From positions 3,879,001 through 3,943,000 of the forward strand of contig OX424563.1 of the NCBI GenBank assembly GCA_949152475.1: a stretch of DNA of 64,000 bases, given 5' to 3'. The stretch comes from Terebella lapidaria. Taxonomy: Eukaryota; Annelida; Polychaeta; Terebellida; Terebellidae. Numbering within the stretch: position 1 is the first letter of the stretch; every line of letters starts with the position of its first letter. Position numbers and translations under genes: made by a program. Below, in pieces: positions 1-11,566 of the stretch. The notes under the pieces are model-generated. The model was not told the origin of the DNA. It did no database searches and saw only the letters and a list, made by a program, of their open reading frames with translations.

Positions 1-116
1 CGCAACGTCTTTGGCAAAAAATGGTAATGAATTTGACCGAAAACCACATCGTAGTGTATATTTCCCATACAGTTCTAAATAAATTGATTGATTGAAAAAT
101 AAATTGATTGATTGAC
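1..116 (+). repeat. LINE-like 3' tail
   Basis: The window opens with a stretch ending in two copies of AAATAAATTGATTGATTG. Short T/G/A tandem tails of this type close CR1/Jockey/L2-group LINEs, and the LINE at 11567-12554 ends in a similar way. No coding part is visible, so this may be only the end of an element lying left of the window. Confidence 0.35.
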
Positions 117-850
117 TTTTACATTTGCTGGCCCTGTGTCTCTTCAGTAGCACTGCCATCCTCGCAGTAGCACGCCAGTGGCCCTTCAACATGTTCAATG
201 CTGAGTCCAGCACCGTAGTACTACCGCCGTGAAACCGCCAACAAAGCCGTAAGGGTATGGCCTCAATGACACCTTTCTGGTTCCTCAGTACCATCTCGAA
301 AAAAAATACATGTTTGATGCGTAGGGCAAAATACGAAAACAGTACTGGATATGTCACAACGGTGATGACGGTTTTAGCAGAAGATGGTTGTGGTACTGCA
401 GTGGCACCGCCATTCCAGTGTGACAGGGGTATAATCAGGACATTTCGCCTGAAATGCCCAGGAAGCGATATTTGTGTGGAATAAGGTTGAACTCAAGGGT
501 TATTAACAAATAATATTTCTTTCTTGCAGTTGGCCGCCAACTCCTATCACTATTATATTCCCAGTACCAACATGTATGACAATGAGACCCGGGCAATGAG
601 ACCGTGGGAATGAACATACGAACGAATTTCATTGATAATTATCGGGAGCATGCTAACCTACATGTAGGCAGATACGACATTCTGGCGGGCCAGTGCTCAG
701 ATGATATGTCAGATACGATATATCGCTGCCAAATCCTGGGAGTGTGTCTGAAACGAACACTTCTCGATCCAAATATTGTTCATCCAGCCAGAGAGACACA
801 GGCTAAGAAATACACTTATAGTTGCCATAGCAGTCGAATAACTACTGCCT
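117..850. other. Unassigned sequence, no recognisable gene
   Basis: Only short open frames occur, with no motif I recognise and no second copy elsewhere in the window. It lies to the left of the first duplicated block and may be ordinary intergenic or intronic sequence. Confidence 0.5.
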
Positions 851-855
851 GAAAA

Positions 856-1306
856 ACTTATACGACATTCTGCCTGTTCGATCGGCACCCTTGTCAGATA
901 TTTTGCGTCCGACAGAACGTCGTAACAAACAAACTTGTTGAATCGTAGTTAAAAGTGAAGATTGTGTTGCTCTGTGATGCAAGGAAGGTCGTATTAGTTT
1001 ACAGCGAGCATACAAACAATAAATATGAATAAAAATGGGTTTTAAATATGTACTTACGACCTTCTGCCAGGCTGAAAATATTTTCCGTCGCCTTCAGAAG
1101 TTGCAGGCAGAATGTCGTAAGTAACATTTTGTTCCATAGAAACTTTATAGAAACACATTTGCAATATATTTGTATTCGGAAAGAACAAGGAAGATAGTTT
1201 ACATGATATATCAAAAACTCCAATTGCTGGATAAATGCAGGTACGTGTGGGATGAAAAACATGTCCTCCTGTAAAATTACCGAAATGTCACTTACGACGT
1301 TCTGCC
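856..1306. repeat. Five alternating copies of a 17-bp motif
   Basis: The motif ACTTACGACSTTCTGCC and close variants occur at 856-874 (+), 911-926 (-), 1052-1068 (+), 1106-1122 (-) and 1290-1306 (+). Orientation alternates strictly. The first four copies form two small inverted pairs about 75 bp long each, like the ends of tiny foldback elements. The motif is not seen elsewhere in the window. Confidence 0.6.
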
Positions 1307-1476
1307 TTTCACCCGTCGATATATTGTATCATTGGAAGACGAGGGCATGTGGATCTGGATGAATGCAATAAATGACTAGAGCTCTGTAAATCTAACACTA
1401 TGCTGTTGCAAATTAATAATGGTTCTTAGCGTGGCCTGCATGCTAGAGGAATATAATTAATTCTCTGACATTTCAC

Positions 1477-1674
1477 ATGACTGGAGTGACCAATGGGTCA
1501 AGTTATGACGTCAGCATTACAACTCGCGTGATGCCATATCACACAAGCATTATTATGACAAAAGCAAATGTTCCATTGAGGCCAGTCCCAATGGCCATAA
1601 TTCCAGTTGTCTTGAACGATATTTACAATAGGGAAAAGTTTTATCACATATTTTGCAGGCATGCATGCGCATAG
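1477..1674 (+). other. 65-codon open frame kept in both alpha copies
   Basis: The frame begins MTGVTNGSSYDVSI and ends CRHACA. Its partner at 5654-5851 has the same length and differs at only about four residues. No family is recognised and no signal or transmembrane segment stands out. Conservation may simply reflect recent duplication, so coding status is unproven. Confidence 0.25.
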
Positions 1675-3751
1675 TGGGGATGAAGTCCATTATATTTTCG
1701 AAAAATATCATTCAGACGAAAAGCGCATTATGTGAAAAGTGTATAGGACATTTTCTCTGTCATGTGCTGACTGTGCTACTAACCCCATTGATGCCTTGGT
1801 GTATTCGGTTTGTATTTCAGATTTGTAAAGGATACTCCAAAGAGTTGTTGTTGACAAAATAGTCAATTTTCTTTTTATATGCAGGAAAGCATATCAATAA
1901 CATTACCGACAACTCATCTCAATATGCATACTTATGTTCAATGCGTAGTCATGCATGGTTGGATTCAAGGTACAAGATTCGAATTTAAATAAATGTTTGA
2001 TCATGCATGGTTAGATCTTTCTGAGGAAACCCGGTATTACCCCACACAATGCAATGTAAAAACGACACGAAGCTAAATGGAATTTGAAAAGAACATACTG
2101 AAGAGCCATGATAACTACAAGTGTTGGATATGTGATTCAAGGTAATTTGTATATGACGTTTCAATTGCGTTCCCCACTTAATTGCGTCAGTCATAAACCT
2201 GATTGCATTATTCATTTGACGGGGATGGTACACGCCAATATATTGGCACTAGCTGTTATCCTCATAACGATGTAACGCTATGCACTTATGTTGTTGATTA
2301 ATGTTTATGTCGTGTGAATGCCAACACAACGTGAACTGGATGTTGTGTCAAGAAAAAGCTCCTGTCAAAACACCAAACTACATTACGTGATTATTTGTGC
2401 ATCCCAGTGAAAACGTGTCCATCTCAGCCAAGACGTCTGTGGAAGAATTGACAACTCGTGACATCCCAATCAATCACTCAACAAAATAGAGGAAATTTAG
2501 TTCACATGTGAAATGTGCACATCACCTAATATATATTCCTCATATCTGAATGCTGGTTAAGTGATCATATATCTTTGTACCATGCAGTTTTATATATTCT
2601 ATTGTCCGTTATATAATATGCACTTTACATATATTTATATATAGGACCTTAAATGATAACTACCGAACAAACCTGACACACCTTTCGATACCTTTCGATG
2701 ATAAGCTCCATGAATCAGAAACACTTTTAGGTTAATTGAAAAGAAAAAGTCTACTGACTGAGTTAAACCTCAAAATGCCCCTGCCATATCCGATTATACG
2801 TATTATTCTATCACAGAGCAAATGAACTTTTTGTTACCATTCGATGCAGATTGACTCGGAAGCATTCCAAATCCACTTCTGTTTGCTCAATATTGAGAAA
2901 AACTACAATGATGAACAAGTCCATTCTTTTCGATCCGTTATAAAAATAGTTGTATCATTCCAGTTGTGGGCTCAGAATTTTGCAGAAAAGTAGCACAATA
3001 TATGCGGGAACGAGAGTGGCAGACACATATATAAAATCAGCTGGCCACTCTGCAGCTGGTGTTTTGACAATGTCACCTCAATAATGATTTACTGTTTCGT
3101 ATGTAGATCAAGGATGATTGAGTATCATATAACATATCGTGGTGGATATCTGCATAAGCTTATTCTGGCTGGGACGTGTTAGCCAGGCGGATGGTCTAGA
3201 TAATAGTATCAATAATTGAATTCAGATATATTCAAATGTTATGTAGATCTTGGTGTTTGTCTGTTTTTGAAATAGAACTGAAATCTCTCTGCCGAGTTTT
3301 TGGTATCTCGGGATTACATGATTTCATCTTCTGAATGGTATAACTGCAATCTTTTGATTGATGTGAATCGGTGTTTTGTTCCGATTTTTTTTCTCCTAGT
3401 TTCAATATTCACATCCTAAGATCAATAAAACATCGAGAAAAAATTTTCCAACCACATCAAGGTAAGCCATTTATCCCTATTTAAATAAAAGTAAATGTGT
3501 CTTCTTCTGAAGAATCAAACTTCCCACCCATCCCAAACTATACACGTGTTTTATTCAATCGATCAATATCCCAATTGTCATTGTGGTTCTAACATCGATA
3601 CCGTTTGATGAGCTTCTTGAATTTTTTGTGTTGCGATACCATGGTTGGTCCTTTCAGAAACTGATTTTATCGATTGCTATGGCAAATAGTTGTAGATAAG
3701 GTTGAGCAAAAATCAGGAAATTTGAAAGAACTTCACGAACACCGATAAATG

Positions 3752-3840
3752 ACCATGAAATCAGGTATTCTGGAGAACTGGACATTTCCTGGCCACATAA
3801 GAAAATTTTCTGCCGAAGCTCATTATGCCTTTATACCTGC
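3752..3840 (+). pseudogene. Relic of the EIR-SG-ISCP exon family (alpha copy 1)
   Basis: One frame reads EIRYSGELDISWPHKK. It aligns with EIRCSGRVSISCPACDTR on the minus strand near 50190 and with RVDISCPTCG near 61640. In this copy, Cys is replaced by Trp and His at the Cys-Pro-x-Cys position, so a metal-binding role would be lost. The alpha copy 2 equivalent lies at 9296-9370. The family is unrecognised. The assignment rests on within-window comparison. Confidence 0.35.
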
Positions 3841-4460
3841 CTGAACTCTTGATTAGCGGGTCTATCGTTAGGTTAGACAAAAGTGCGCAGGGTCCATGAA
3901 ATGAAACATATTAGAGATAGTGATATAATTAGATGAAAATACCCTCGCTTAGCCTGGTAAGTATGCATGGGTCCATCCGTCGATATTGATCATGTGCAAA
4001 TGTGCTTGTCATGATTCAGAGAATACACTCATAAAGGAACGTTAGATGACCAAATGGTGTGCCTTGATGAATGAAAGTGTTATTCTCAAACAGTAGGTCA
4101 GTATCAGTAAATTCGTGATCACAATGCGCTATGAATTGTGACATGATGGAATCAACAATTCAGAACAGCCGCCACTCTATACCATAAGAGTATTTTTATC
4201 TAGTATTCATATGCAAAATAAGAGAATGAGTTGGGAAAACATCTAGAAACATTATATATTCACCGAGCAAACTTCGTGGACGAGCTCTCGGAATGGGGCT
4301 TTCAATTATTCATCACATTTCCCGTTCATGAATGGGACTTCACCATTGGTTTATCGCTAAACTTCATATACCAGATATTATAGTTAAAAAAATTTATCGC
4401 GCTCCTCGGGTGTGTTGAAAAGGTTGAACTAAATTAGTGGAATAGAAATTAACTAGTGCA

Positions 4461-4877
4461 ATGTTTCAACTGGTGCGTTTACATTTAGTTAACAAAAAGT
4501 CACTTGACAACTGGATAATTTTGCTGATGCTATTTAATTGTGATGGTTTATTGATTACTCGTCATGTAATACTACGAGTTCAATTAATTTCAACTCATTT
4601 GTTCCATGTTGCTCCGGTTTCATTGCATCTGTGTGTGGATCCATTGAAATATACTGTTCATTCATTGAATGTCACAATTTATTGGTGCAGATTGGACAAC
4701 AAACTTTCAAGAGTCACCGAAAAGAATGTATCACTACTATTTGGAAGCATTACTGCTATTTGTACAAACTATTTAGTTTCTATGAATAGCAGTGGTACCT
4801 TTCGATGGTACCTTTTGATATATTCACTTGACGCCAATGTTTTCATTAACAGAACCTTTTACAACTCTGTCTTGTAG
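4461..4877 (+). other. 138-codon open frame, hydrophobic, unrecognised
   Basis: The predicted peptide is rich in Leu, Ile and Val, with recognisable blocks VRLHLVNKKSLDNW, RVTEKNVSLLFG and INRTFYNSVL. The alpha copy 2 counterpart at 9987-10436 keeps the frame through a 6-bp in-frame length difference but has one stop codon near 10212. No known domain is seen. A frame this long can arise by chance in 64 kb of AT-rich DNA, so I do not call it a gene. Confidence 0.22.
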
Positions 4878-5214
4878 CGTCCCGTGTTATTGGCACACAT
4901 GTCAGGCATATTGTTTGATGCAATATAATTTTAAGACACACACATTTTGATATAGATTAATAGGTTGATATGACGCTAGGCGGTATATCGACAGATACAT
5001 TTGCTGGGTTATGTCTAAATCTTTAGTTACTGAATAAAAATATCCTGTAGTTATAATACTATAATTGTTATCCAGGAATGACCATATACAACTGATGGTT
5101 AAGACAGTGCGCAGTAAGGTTTTACCCCATACATTGTGATATAATCAGACTGAATGTAAAAAGGTGTTTGTGCTTAAAGTAGGTGATAAAAAATAATTAC
5201 TTTCATTTATGTGT

Positions 5215-5497
5215 GACAGGAAGCACAGCTGGCGAAGATAATCAGGCTCTTTCAAATTGGCACTCTTTCTATAATCCAAATCAAACAAAAATTTTCTGAC
5301 TGTGTCTGGAGAGTGGCTTTTAATGTGGAAATTTCCCATATTGCAATGTAAAGGCACCCAAATAAACTTGATGCAATAAAGAACGAATTCATTGGAGAAA
5401 TTTTGTTGTGAGACTGTCGCAGTCACAGTAATGAAAAGCTCGAAGCACCTAAAGGTTGTGTCCGACTCAACAAAGGTAGTTACCTTGTCAATATGAA
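5215..5497 (+). pseudogene. LRR-like exon relic (alpha copy 1)
   Basis: A possible acceptor (TGTGTGACAG/G at about 5219) precedes a frame reading VSGEWLLMWKFPILQCKG. After an in-frame stop it resumes as NSLEKFCCETVAVTVMKSS, KHLKVV, SDSTKV and TLSI. The spacing of Leu and hydrophobic residues (HLKVVTLS) is leucine-rich-repeat-like. It aligns with 10780-11068, 28162-28515 and the minus strand at 60812-61091. A possible donor, CAAAG/GTAGTT, lies near 5476. At least two stops interrupt the segment, so it is probably dead. The LRR reading is an inference from spacing. Confidence 0.4.
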
Positions 5498-5653
5498 GTA
5501 TTGTATCATTGGGAGACGAGGGCATCTGGATCTGGATGAATCCAATAAATGACTAGAACTCTGTCAATCTAACACTATGCTGTTGCAAATTAATAATGGT
5601 TCTTAGTGTGGTCTGCATGTAAGAGGAATATAATTAATTTTCTGACATTTTAC

Positions 5654-5851
5654 ATGACTAGAGTGACCAATGGGTCAAGTTATGACGTCAGCATTACAAC
5701 CCGCCTGACGCCATATCACACAAGCATTATTATGACAAAAGCAAATGTTCCATTGAGGCCAATCCCAATGGCCATAATTCCAGTTGTCTTGAACGATATT
5801 TACAATAGGGAAAAGTTTTATCACATATTTTGCAGGCATGCATGCGCATAG
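5654..5851 (+). other. 65-codon open frame, partner of 1477-1674
   Basis: This is the same reading frame as in alpha copy 1, with substitutions such as Val to Leu, Met to Thr and Val to Ile. Here the frame is open a further 16 codons upstream, from 5606. No family is recognised. Confidence 0.22.
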
Positions 5852-6844
5852 TGGGGATGAAGTCCATTATATTTTCGAAAAAATATCATTCAGACGAAAA
5901 GCGCATTATGTGAAAAGTGAATAGGACATTTTCCCTGTCATGTGCTGGCTGAGCTACTAACCCCATTGATGCTTTGTTGTATTCGGTTTGTATTTCAGAT
6001 TTGTAAAGGATACTCCAAAGAGTTGTTGTTGTCAAAATAGTCAATTTTCTTTTCATATACAGGAAAGCATATCAATAACATTACCAACAACTCATCTCAA
6101 TACGCTTACTTCTGTTCAATGCGTAGTCATGCATGGTTGGATTCAATGTATAAGATTCGAATTTAAATAAATGTTTGATCATGCATGGTTAGATCTTTTT
6201 GAGGACACTCGATATTTCCCCACACAATGCAATGTAAATACGACACGAAGCTAAATGGAAGTTGAAAACGACATCCTGAAGAGCCATGATAACTACAATA
6301 TCAATTACGATGTTGAATATGTGATTCAAGGTAATTTGTATTTGACGCTTCAGTTGCGTTCCCCACTTAATCGCGTCAGTCTCAAAGATTACATGGATAA
6401 ACCTGATTGCATTATTCATTTGACGGGGATGGTACACGCCAATATCTTGGCACTAGCTGTTATCCTCATATCGATGTAACGCTATACACTTTTGTTGTTG
6501 ATTTATGTTTATGTCGTGTGAATACATGTACCAACATAACGTGAACTGGATGTTGTGTCAAGAAAGAGCTTCTATCAAAACACCGGACTACATTACGTGA
6601 TTATATGTGCATCCCAGTGAAAAAAACGTGTCCATCTCAGCCAAGACGTCTGTGGAAGGATTGACAACTCGTGACATCCCAATCAATCACTCAACAAAAT
6701 AGAGGAAATTTAGTTCACACGTGAAATATTCCTCATATCTGAATGCTGGTTAAGTGATCATATATCTTTGTACCATGCATTTTATATATTCTATTGTCCG
6801 TTATATAATATGCACTTTACATATATTTATATATAGGACCTTAA

Positions 6845-8202
6845 GGGGCCGGTCATTATTTATCGGGTGGGGGGGGGTTGGATGGATTTTCCGAGAAATG
6901 AGTTTTCAAAGTTTGACCCCCCCACCGATATTGAAAAACAATGTATGACCCCCCCCCCCCCCACCAAGATCAAAAATAAAAGTGTGACCCCCCCCCCCCA
7001 ATCCCCAAGTACATATACAAGGCCATAATACGCAATTGATGACAATTATAAGGAACCAGTATGATATCTAAATGCTATTTTTACACTTCATTCACATCTC
7101 TATTAAAACATTTGTGACTTTTGTCGCAATTTCTTTTTCTTAAAACGTAAGTGGATATTATGAATTTGTGCCATTACAACTGATTTAGTTATTATTTGTG
7201 GGCATATTATATCGGTATGGTAATGACAGCCTCCGAGTGAACTCGGAAAAATTATGACTCTTCCACATATCATTGATGAATCAGGCCATCCTGGACTGGT
7301 ACTTTCCCGACCTTGAATCAAATCTGTGTTGGCTCCATGATAGTTCATGCTCAGAACGTGGGTATTATCCCACGTTCGGAGCATGAACTAGCCCCATGAT
7401 GGGTTCATAATGTTCCGTGATGATCCGCGATTGTCTAGCAATGTCCTGGCCACCAAGAAAGTCAGGTAAATCAGATTCACTATATCATCATCTGGGACGA
7501 TCCAGGACTATTTTGCAATCCTGGATGGAAATGTCCATATTTTGTTCATGGTGGTCCAGGACAGTCCTGAGCTCATCGAGGATTATCCTCAGTGGCCGGG
7601 GTTCCTGTGTTGGCAACGTGTTGAGTGGAAAATCGGTCTGTGATTTTGACATGCTGGTTCGGGGTCATTGGATGTTATGGCATGTTGGTCAGCATGGTAT
7701 GGGCCGGGTGATCCATTGTTAGTCTGTGACAGTGCCCTGCATGTTGATCATCCTGACTGGCACCCTATTCAGCTTCAGTGCTGCTGTGTTCTACTAAGGT
7801 CCATAGTTGATCCGTGGTGACAGTGTTTCAGTCTGTGGGTGATGAGCGGTTGTCGATTCACGACATCTCCTGATTTTGGGTGTTCCTGGATAGTCCTTTC
7901 TAGGATCAAATTTTGGCGGAACTATAGTTTCACTGATAATGTGACAAAAGGATGGTTTCCAAATGCTGTATACTCCCGTGAACCATCAGTCCAGGTTGAG
8001 TGGATTGTTTTCACCCAATTCACTATTTCAATATAAAATTTTTCTCAAATTAACTAAAATTCGAACTCCGACTCCCCCAGTTCCATTGAAAATAAAAGTA
8101 TGACCCCCCCCCCCCCCAATAATGTTGAAAATGAAAGTGTGACCCCCCCCCCCCCCCCAGTTTTTACCCAACCCCCCCACCTGATAAATAATGACCGGCC
8201 CC
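6845..8202. mobile_element. Non-autonomous PIF/Harbinger-like DNA transposon
   Basis: The element is 1358 bp with terminal inverted repeats of about 36 bp that start GGGGCCGGTCATTATTTATC. It is flanked by a 3-bp direct repeat TAA (6842-6844 and 8203-8205). Alpha copy 1 near 2645 has the undisturbed site CCTTAAATGATAACT, so the insertion and its target duplication are read directly. A 3-bp TWA-type target duplication and G-rich ends are typical of PIF/Harbinger. Both subterminal zones contain several TGACCCCCCCC blocks. Internal frames (7417-7722 and 7839-8036) resemble no transposase or Myb-like protein, so it is probably mobilised in trans. Confidence 0.75.
7341..7390. repeat. 22-bp-arm hairpin inside the Harbinger-like element
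   Basis: The arms 7341-7362 and 7369-7390 are complementary except for one position. They enclose the 6-base loop TATTAT and include the core GAACGTGGG. It lies near the middle of the element, not at its ends, so it is not part of the terminal repeats. Confidence 0.75.
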
Positions 8203-9295
8203 TAAATGATAACTCCCGAACAAACCTGACACACCTTTCGATACCTTTCGATGATAAGCTCCATGAATCAGAAACACTTTTAGGTTAATTGAAAAGAAAA
8301 AGTCTACTGACTGAGTTAAACCTCAAAATGCCCCTGCCATATCCGATTATACATATTATTCTATCACAGAGCAAATGAACTTTTTGTTACCATTCGATGC
8401 AGATTGACTCGGAAGCATTCCAAATCCACTTCTGTTTGCTCAATATTGAGAAAAACTACAATGATGAACAAGTCCATTCTTTTCGATCCGTTATAAAAAA
8501 TAGTTGTATCATTCCAGTTGGGGGTTCAGAATTTTGCAGAAAAGTAGCACAATATATGCGGGAACGAGAGTGGCAGACACATATATAAAATCAGCTGGCC
8601 ACTCTGCAGCTGGTGTTTTGACAATAGCACCTCGAGAATGATATATTGTTCCGTCTGTAAAGCAAGGATGATTGAGTATCATGTAGCATATCGTGGGGGA
8701 TATCCCATAAGCATATTCTGGCTGGGACGTGTTAGCCAGGCGGATTGTCTAGATAATGGTATCAATAACTGTATTGAGATATATTCAAATGTTATGTAGA
8801 TCGTGTTGTTTGTCTGTTTTTTTAAAATGAAACTGAAATCACTCTACCGAGTTTTGGTATCTCGGGATTACATGATTCCATCTTCTGAATGGTAGAACTG
8901 CAATCATTTGATTGATGTGAATCGGTGTTTTGTTCCGGCTTGTTTCCTCCCAGTTTCAATTCGCACATCCTAAGATCAATTAAACATCGAGAAGTAAGGA
9001 ATTTTCCAACCACATCAAGGTAAGCCATTCATCCCTATTTAAATCAAAGTAAATGTGTCTTCTTCTGAAGAATCAAACTTCCCACCCATCCCAAACTATA
9101 CACGTGTTTTATTCAATCGATCAATAACCCAATTGTCATTGTGGTTCTAATATCGATACCGTTTTATGAGCTTCTTGGAATTTTTGTGTTGCGATACCAT
9201 GGTTGGTCCTTTCAGAAACTGATTTTATCGGTTGCTATGGCAAATAGTTGTAGATATGGTTGAGCACAAATCAGGAAATTTGAAAGAACTTCACG

Positions 9296-9370
9296 AACCA
9301 TGAAATCAGGTATTCTGGAGAACTGGACATTTCCTGGCTCACATAAGAAAATTTTCTGTCGAAGCTCATT
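9296..9370 (+). pseudogene. Relic of the EIR-SG-ISCP exon family (alpha copy 2)
   Basis: This segment is nearly identical to 3752-3840 and encodes EIRYSGELDISW followed by a shifted frame. About 12 bases present in copy 1 just upstream are missing here. See the entry at 3752. Confidence 0.3.
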
Positions 9371-9986
9371 ATGCCTGGATACCTGCCTCAACTATTGATT
9401 AGCGGGTATATCGTTAGGTTAAAAAAGTGCGCAGGGTCCATGAAATGAAATATATTAGAGATAGTGAAGTAATTAGATAAAAAAAATACCCTCGCTTAGC
9501 CTGGTAAGTATGCATGGGTTCATCCGTCGATATTGATCATGTGCACATGTGCTTGTCATGATTCAGAGATTACACTCATAAAGGAACGTTAGATGACCAA
9601 ATGGTGTGCCTCGATTAATGTAAGTGTTATTCTCAAACAGTAGGTCAGTATCAGTAAATTCGTGATCACAATGCGCTATGAATTGTGACGTGATGGAATT
9701 AGCAATTCAGAACAGCCGCCACTCTATACCATAAGCGTATTTTATCTAGTATTCATATATATGCAAAATAGGATGATGACTTGGGAAAACATCTAGAAAC
9801 ATTATATATTCACCGAGCAAACTTCGTGGACGAGCTCTCGGAATTGGGCTTTCAATTATTTATTACATTTCCCGTTCATGAATGGGATTTCACCATTGGT
9901 TTATTGCTAAACTTCATATACCAGATATTATAGTACAATAAATTTATTGCGCTCCTCGGGTGTGTTAAAAAGGTTGAACTAAATTA

Positions 9987-10436
9987 GTGGAATATAAATT
10001 AACTACTAGTGCAATGTCACCACTGGTGCGTTTACATTTAGTTAACAAAAAGTCACTTGACAACTGGATAATTTTGCTGATGCTATTTAATTGTGACAGT
10101 TTCTTGATTACTCATCATGTAATACCACGAATTCAAATAATTTCAACTCATTTGTTCCATGTTGCTCTGCTTTCATTGCATCTATGTGTGGATCCATTGA
10201 AACATAATGTTTAATCATTGTATGTCACATTTTATTGGTGCAGATTGTACAATCAATTTACAAGAGTCACCGAAAAGAATGTATCACTACTATTTGGAAG
10301 CATCACTGCTATTTGTACAAACTATTTAGTTTCTATGAATAGCAGTGATGCTGGTACCTTTCGATGGTACCTTTTGAGATATTCACTTGACGCCAATGTT
10401 TTCATTAACAGAACCTTTTACAACTCTGTCTTGTAG
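9987..10436 (+). other. Interrupted partner of the 138-codon frame
   Basis: The frame is open from 9987 to a TAA near 10212 and again from 10218 to 10436 in the same phase. The second half carries two extra codons relative to copy 1 (SSDAGTF against SSGTF). Frame retention is suggestive, but the stop argues against current function. Confidence 0.2.
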
Positions 10437-10779
10437 TGCCCCTTGTTACTGTCACACATGTCAGGCATATTGTTTGATGCAATATAATCTTAAGACACAC
10501 ACATTTTGATATAGATTAATAGGTTGATATGACGCTAGGCAGTATATCGACAGATACATTTGCTGAGTTATGTCTAAATCTTTAGTTACTGAATAAAAAT
10601 ATCCTGTAGTTATAATACTATTATTGTTATCCAGGAATGACCATAATAACTGACGGTTACGACTGTGTGCGCAGTAAGGTTTTACCCCCATACATTGTGA
10701 CATAATCAGACTGAATGTAAACAAGTGTTTGTGGTTAAAGTAGGTGATAAAAATATAACTACTCTCATAAGTGTGACAG

Positions 10780-11068
10780 GAAGCACAGCTGGTGAAGATA
10801 ATCAGGCTCTTTCAAATTGGCACTCTTTGAATGATCCAAATCAAACAAACTAAATTTTCTGATTGTGTCTGGAGAGTGGCTTTTAATGTGGGAATTTCCC
10901 ATATTGCAATGCAAAGGCATACAAAAAAAACGTGATGCAATAAAAAGAACGAGTTCATTGGAAAAATTATGTTTTGAGACTGTCTCAGTCGCAGTAATGA
11001 AAAGCTCGAAGCATCTAAAGGTTGTAACATTGTCTGACTCAACAAAGGTATTTACCCTGTCAATATGA
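10780..11068 (+). pseudogene. LRR-like exon relic (alpha copy 2), best preserved
   Basis: After a possible acceptor GTGTGACAG/G near 10780, a frame open from 10865 reads VSGEWLLMWEFPILQCKG, then SSLEKLCFETVSVAVMKSS, then KHLKVVTLSDSTKVFTLSI before a stop at 11066-11068. The closing segment matches YVTLSDWTELFALSI on the minus strand at 60812 and VRLSEKTTLFALSL at 28470. The upstream part equivalent to AHLEVLNKG is broken. A possible donor, AAAG/GTATTT, overlaps the end. LRR-like character is inferred from residue spacing. I do not recognise a named family. Confidence 0.42.
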
Positions 11069-11309
11069 AGTATTGTATCTTTGTTATCAGGAAAGCGAGG
11101 GCATGTGGATCTGGATGAATGCAATAAATGACTAGAGCTCTGTCAATCCAACTCTATGTTGATTCTTAGTGTGGTCTGCATGTAAGATGAATATAATTAT
11201 TTCTTTGACATTTTACATGACTAGAGTGATTAATGAGTCTGTAAACATCTTTGAAGTGCGAAGACTATTCTTTGGAACAACCACTGCCAATTTTTTGTCT
11301 GTTCAGATG

Positions 11310-11560
11310 TGAAAGGTAGTAAGAAAAACTCATCGGATGGCATATATCAAACATAAAACATTGTCTGATTATGTCTGTCTAGAGAAGGACTTTCACAGTG
11401 GTGAATTCCTGCCATTCACGAAAGCTTTGGCGCAATGGGAAAAAATAGGAGAAAATATTGTTCGGATTAACGTGGAGTAGCAGACATTGTTGTTTATCAC
11501 TTGACAAAAGGAACCTGGTATGTGACATTGTCTGACTAAACTAAAATTTAATACCCTGTC
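11310..11560 (+). pseudogene. Second LRR-like exon relic, downstream of 10780-11068
   Basis: The segment starts near AACTCATCGGATGGCA, passes ATTGTCTGATTATGTCTG, includes CATTCACGAAAGCTTTGGCG and ends GTATGTGACATTGTCTGAC. It aligns with 19420-19665 and 31355-31620, and its layout parallels the exon relic about 465 bp upstream. It suggests two successive exons of the same module type. The frame is broken. Confidence 0.3.
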
Positions 11561-11566
11561 AATATA

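Larger units (their letters stand above)
1322..5498 (+). repeat. Segmental duplication alpha, copy 1
   Basis: This 4.18-kb block aligns end to end by eye with 5499-11070, once the 1358-bp insertion in copy 2 is removed. Identity is high, with scattered substitutions and small indels. Both copies begin at TATTGTATCATTGG, and a third partial copy starts at 11071 and runs to about 11235. The block holds conserved short open frames (1477-1674 and 4461-4877) and two exon-like relics, but no complete gene. Confidence 0.85.
5499..11070 (+). repeat. Segmental duplication alpha, copy 2
   Basis: This is the direct tandem partner of 1322-5498, starting exactly where copy 1 ends. It is longer because of the inserted element at 6845-8202. 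The remaining about 4.2 kb aligns throughout. Small differences include a 21-bp segment present at 6300-6320 but missing from copy 1 and a few short deletions. Confidence 0.85.

Noticed and set aside
4461-4877. A real membrane-protein gene
   Set aside because: It is hydrophobic and partly frame-conserved, but the partner has a stop, no domain is visible and no splice or start context supports it.
5145-5525. 126-codon minus-strand frame and its 119-codon partner at 10765-11124
   Set aside because: The plus strand carries the module that aligns with other copies in translation; the minus frame is not conserved in 18880-19170 or gamma.
7363-7390. Rho-independent terminator
   Set aside because: It is a hairpin in a eukaryotic transposon with no following T-run and no bacterial gene.
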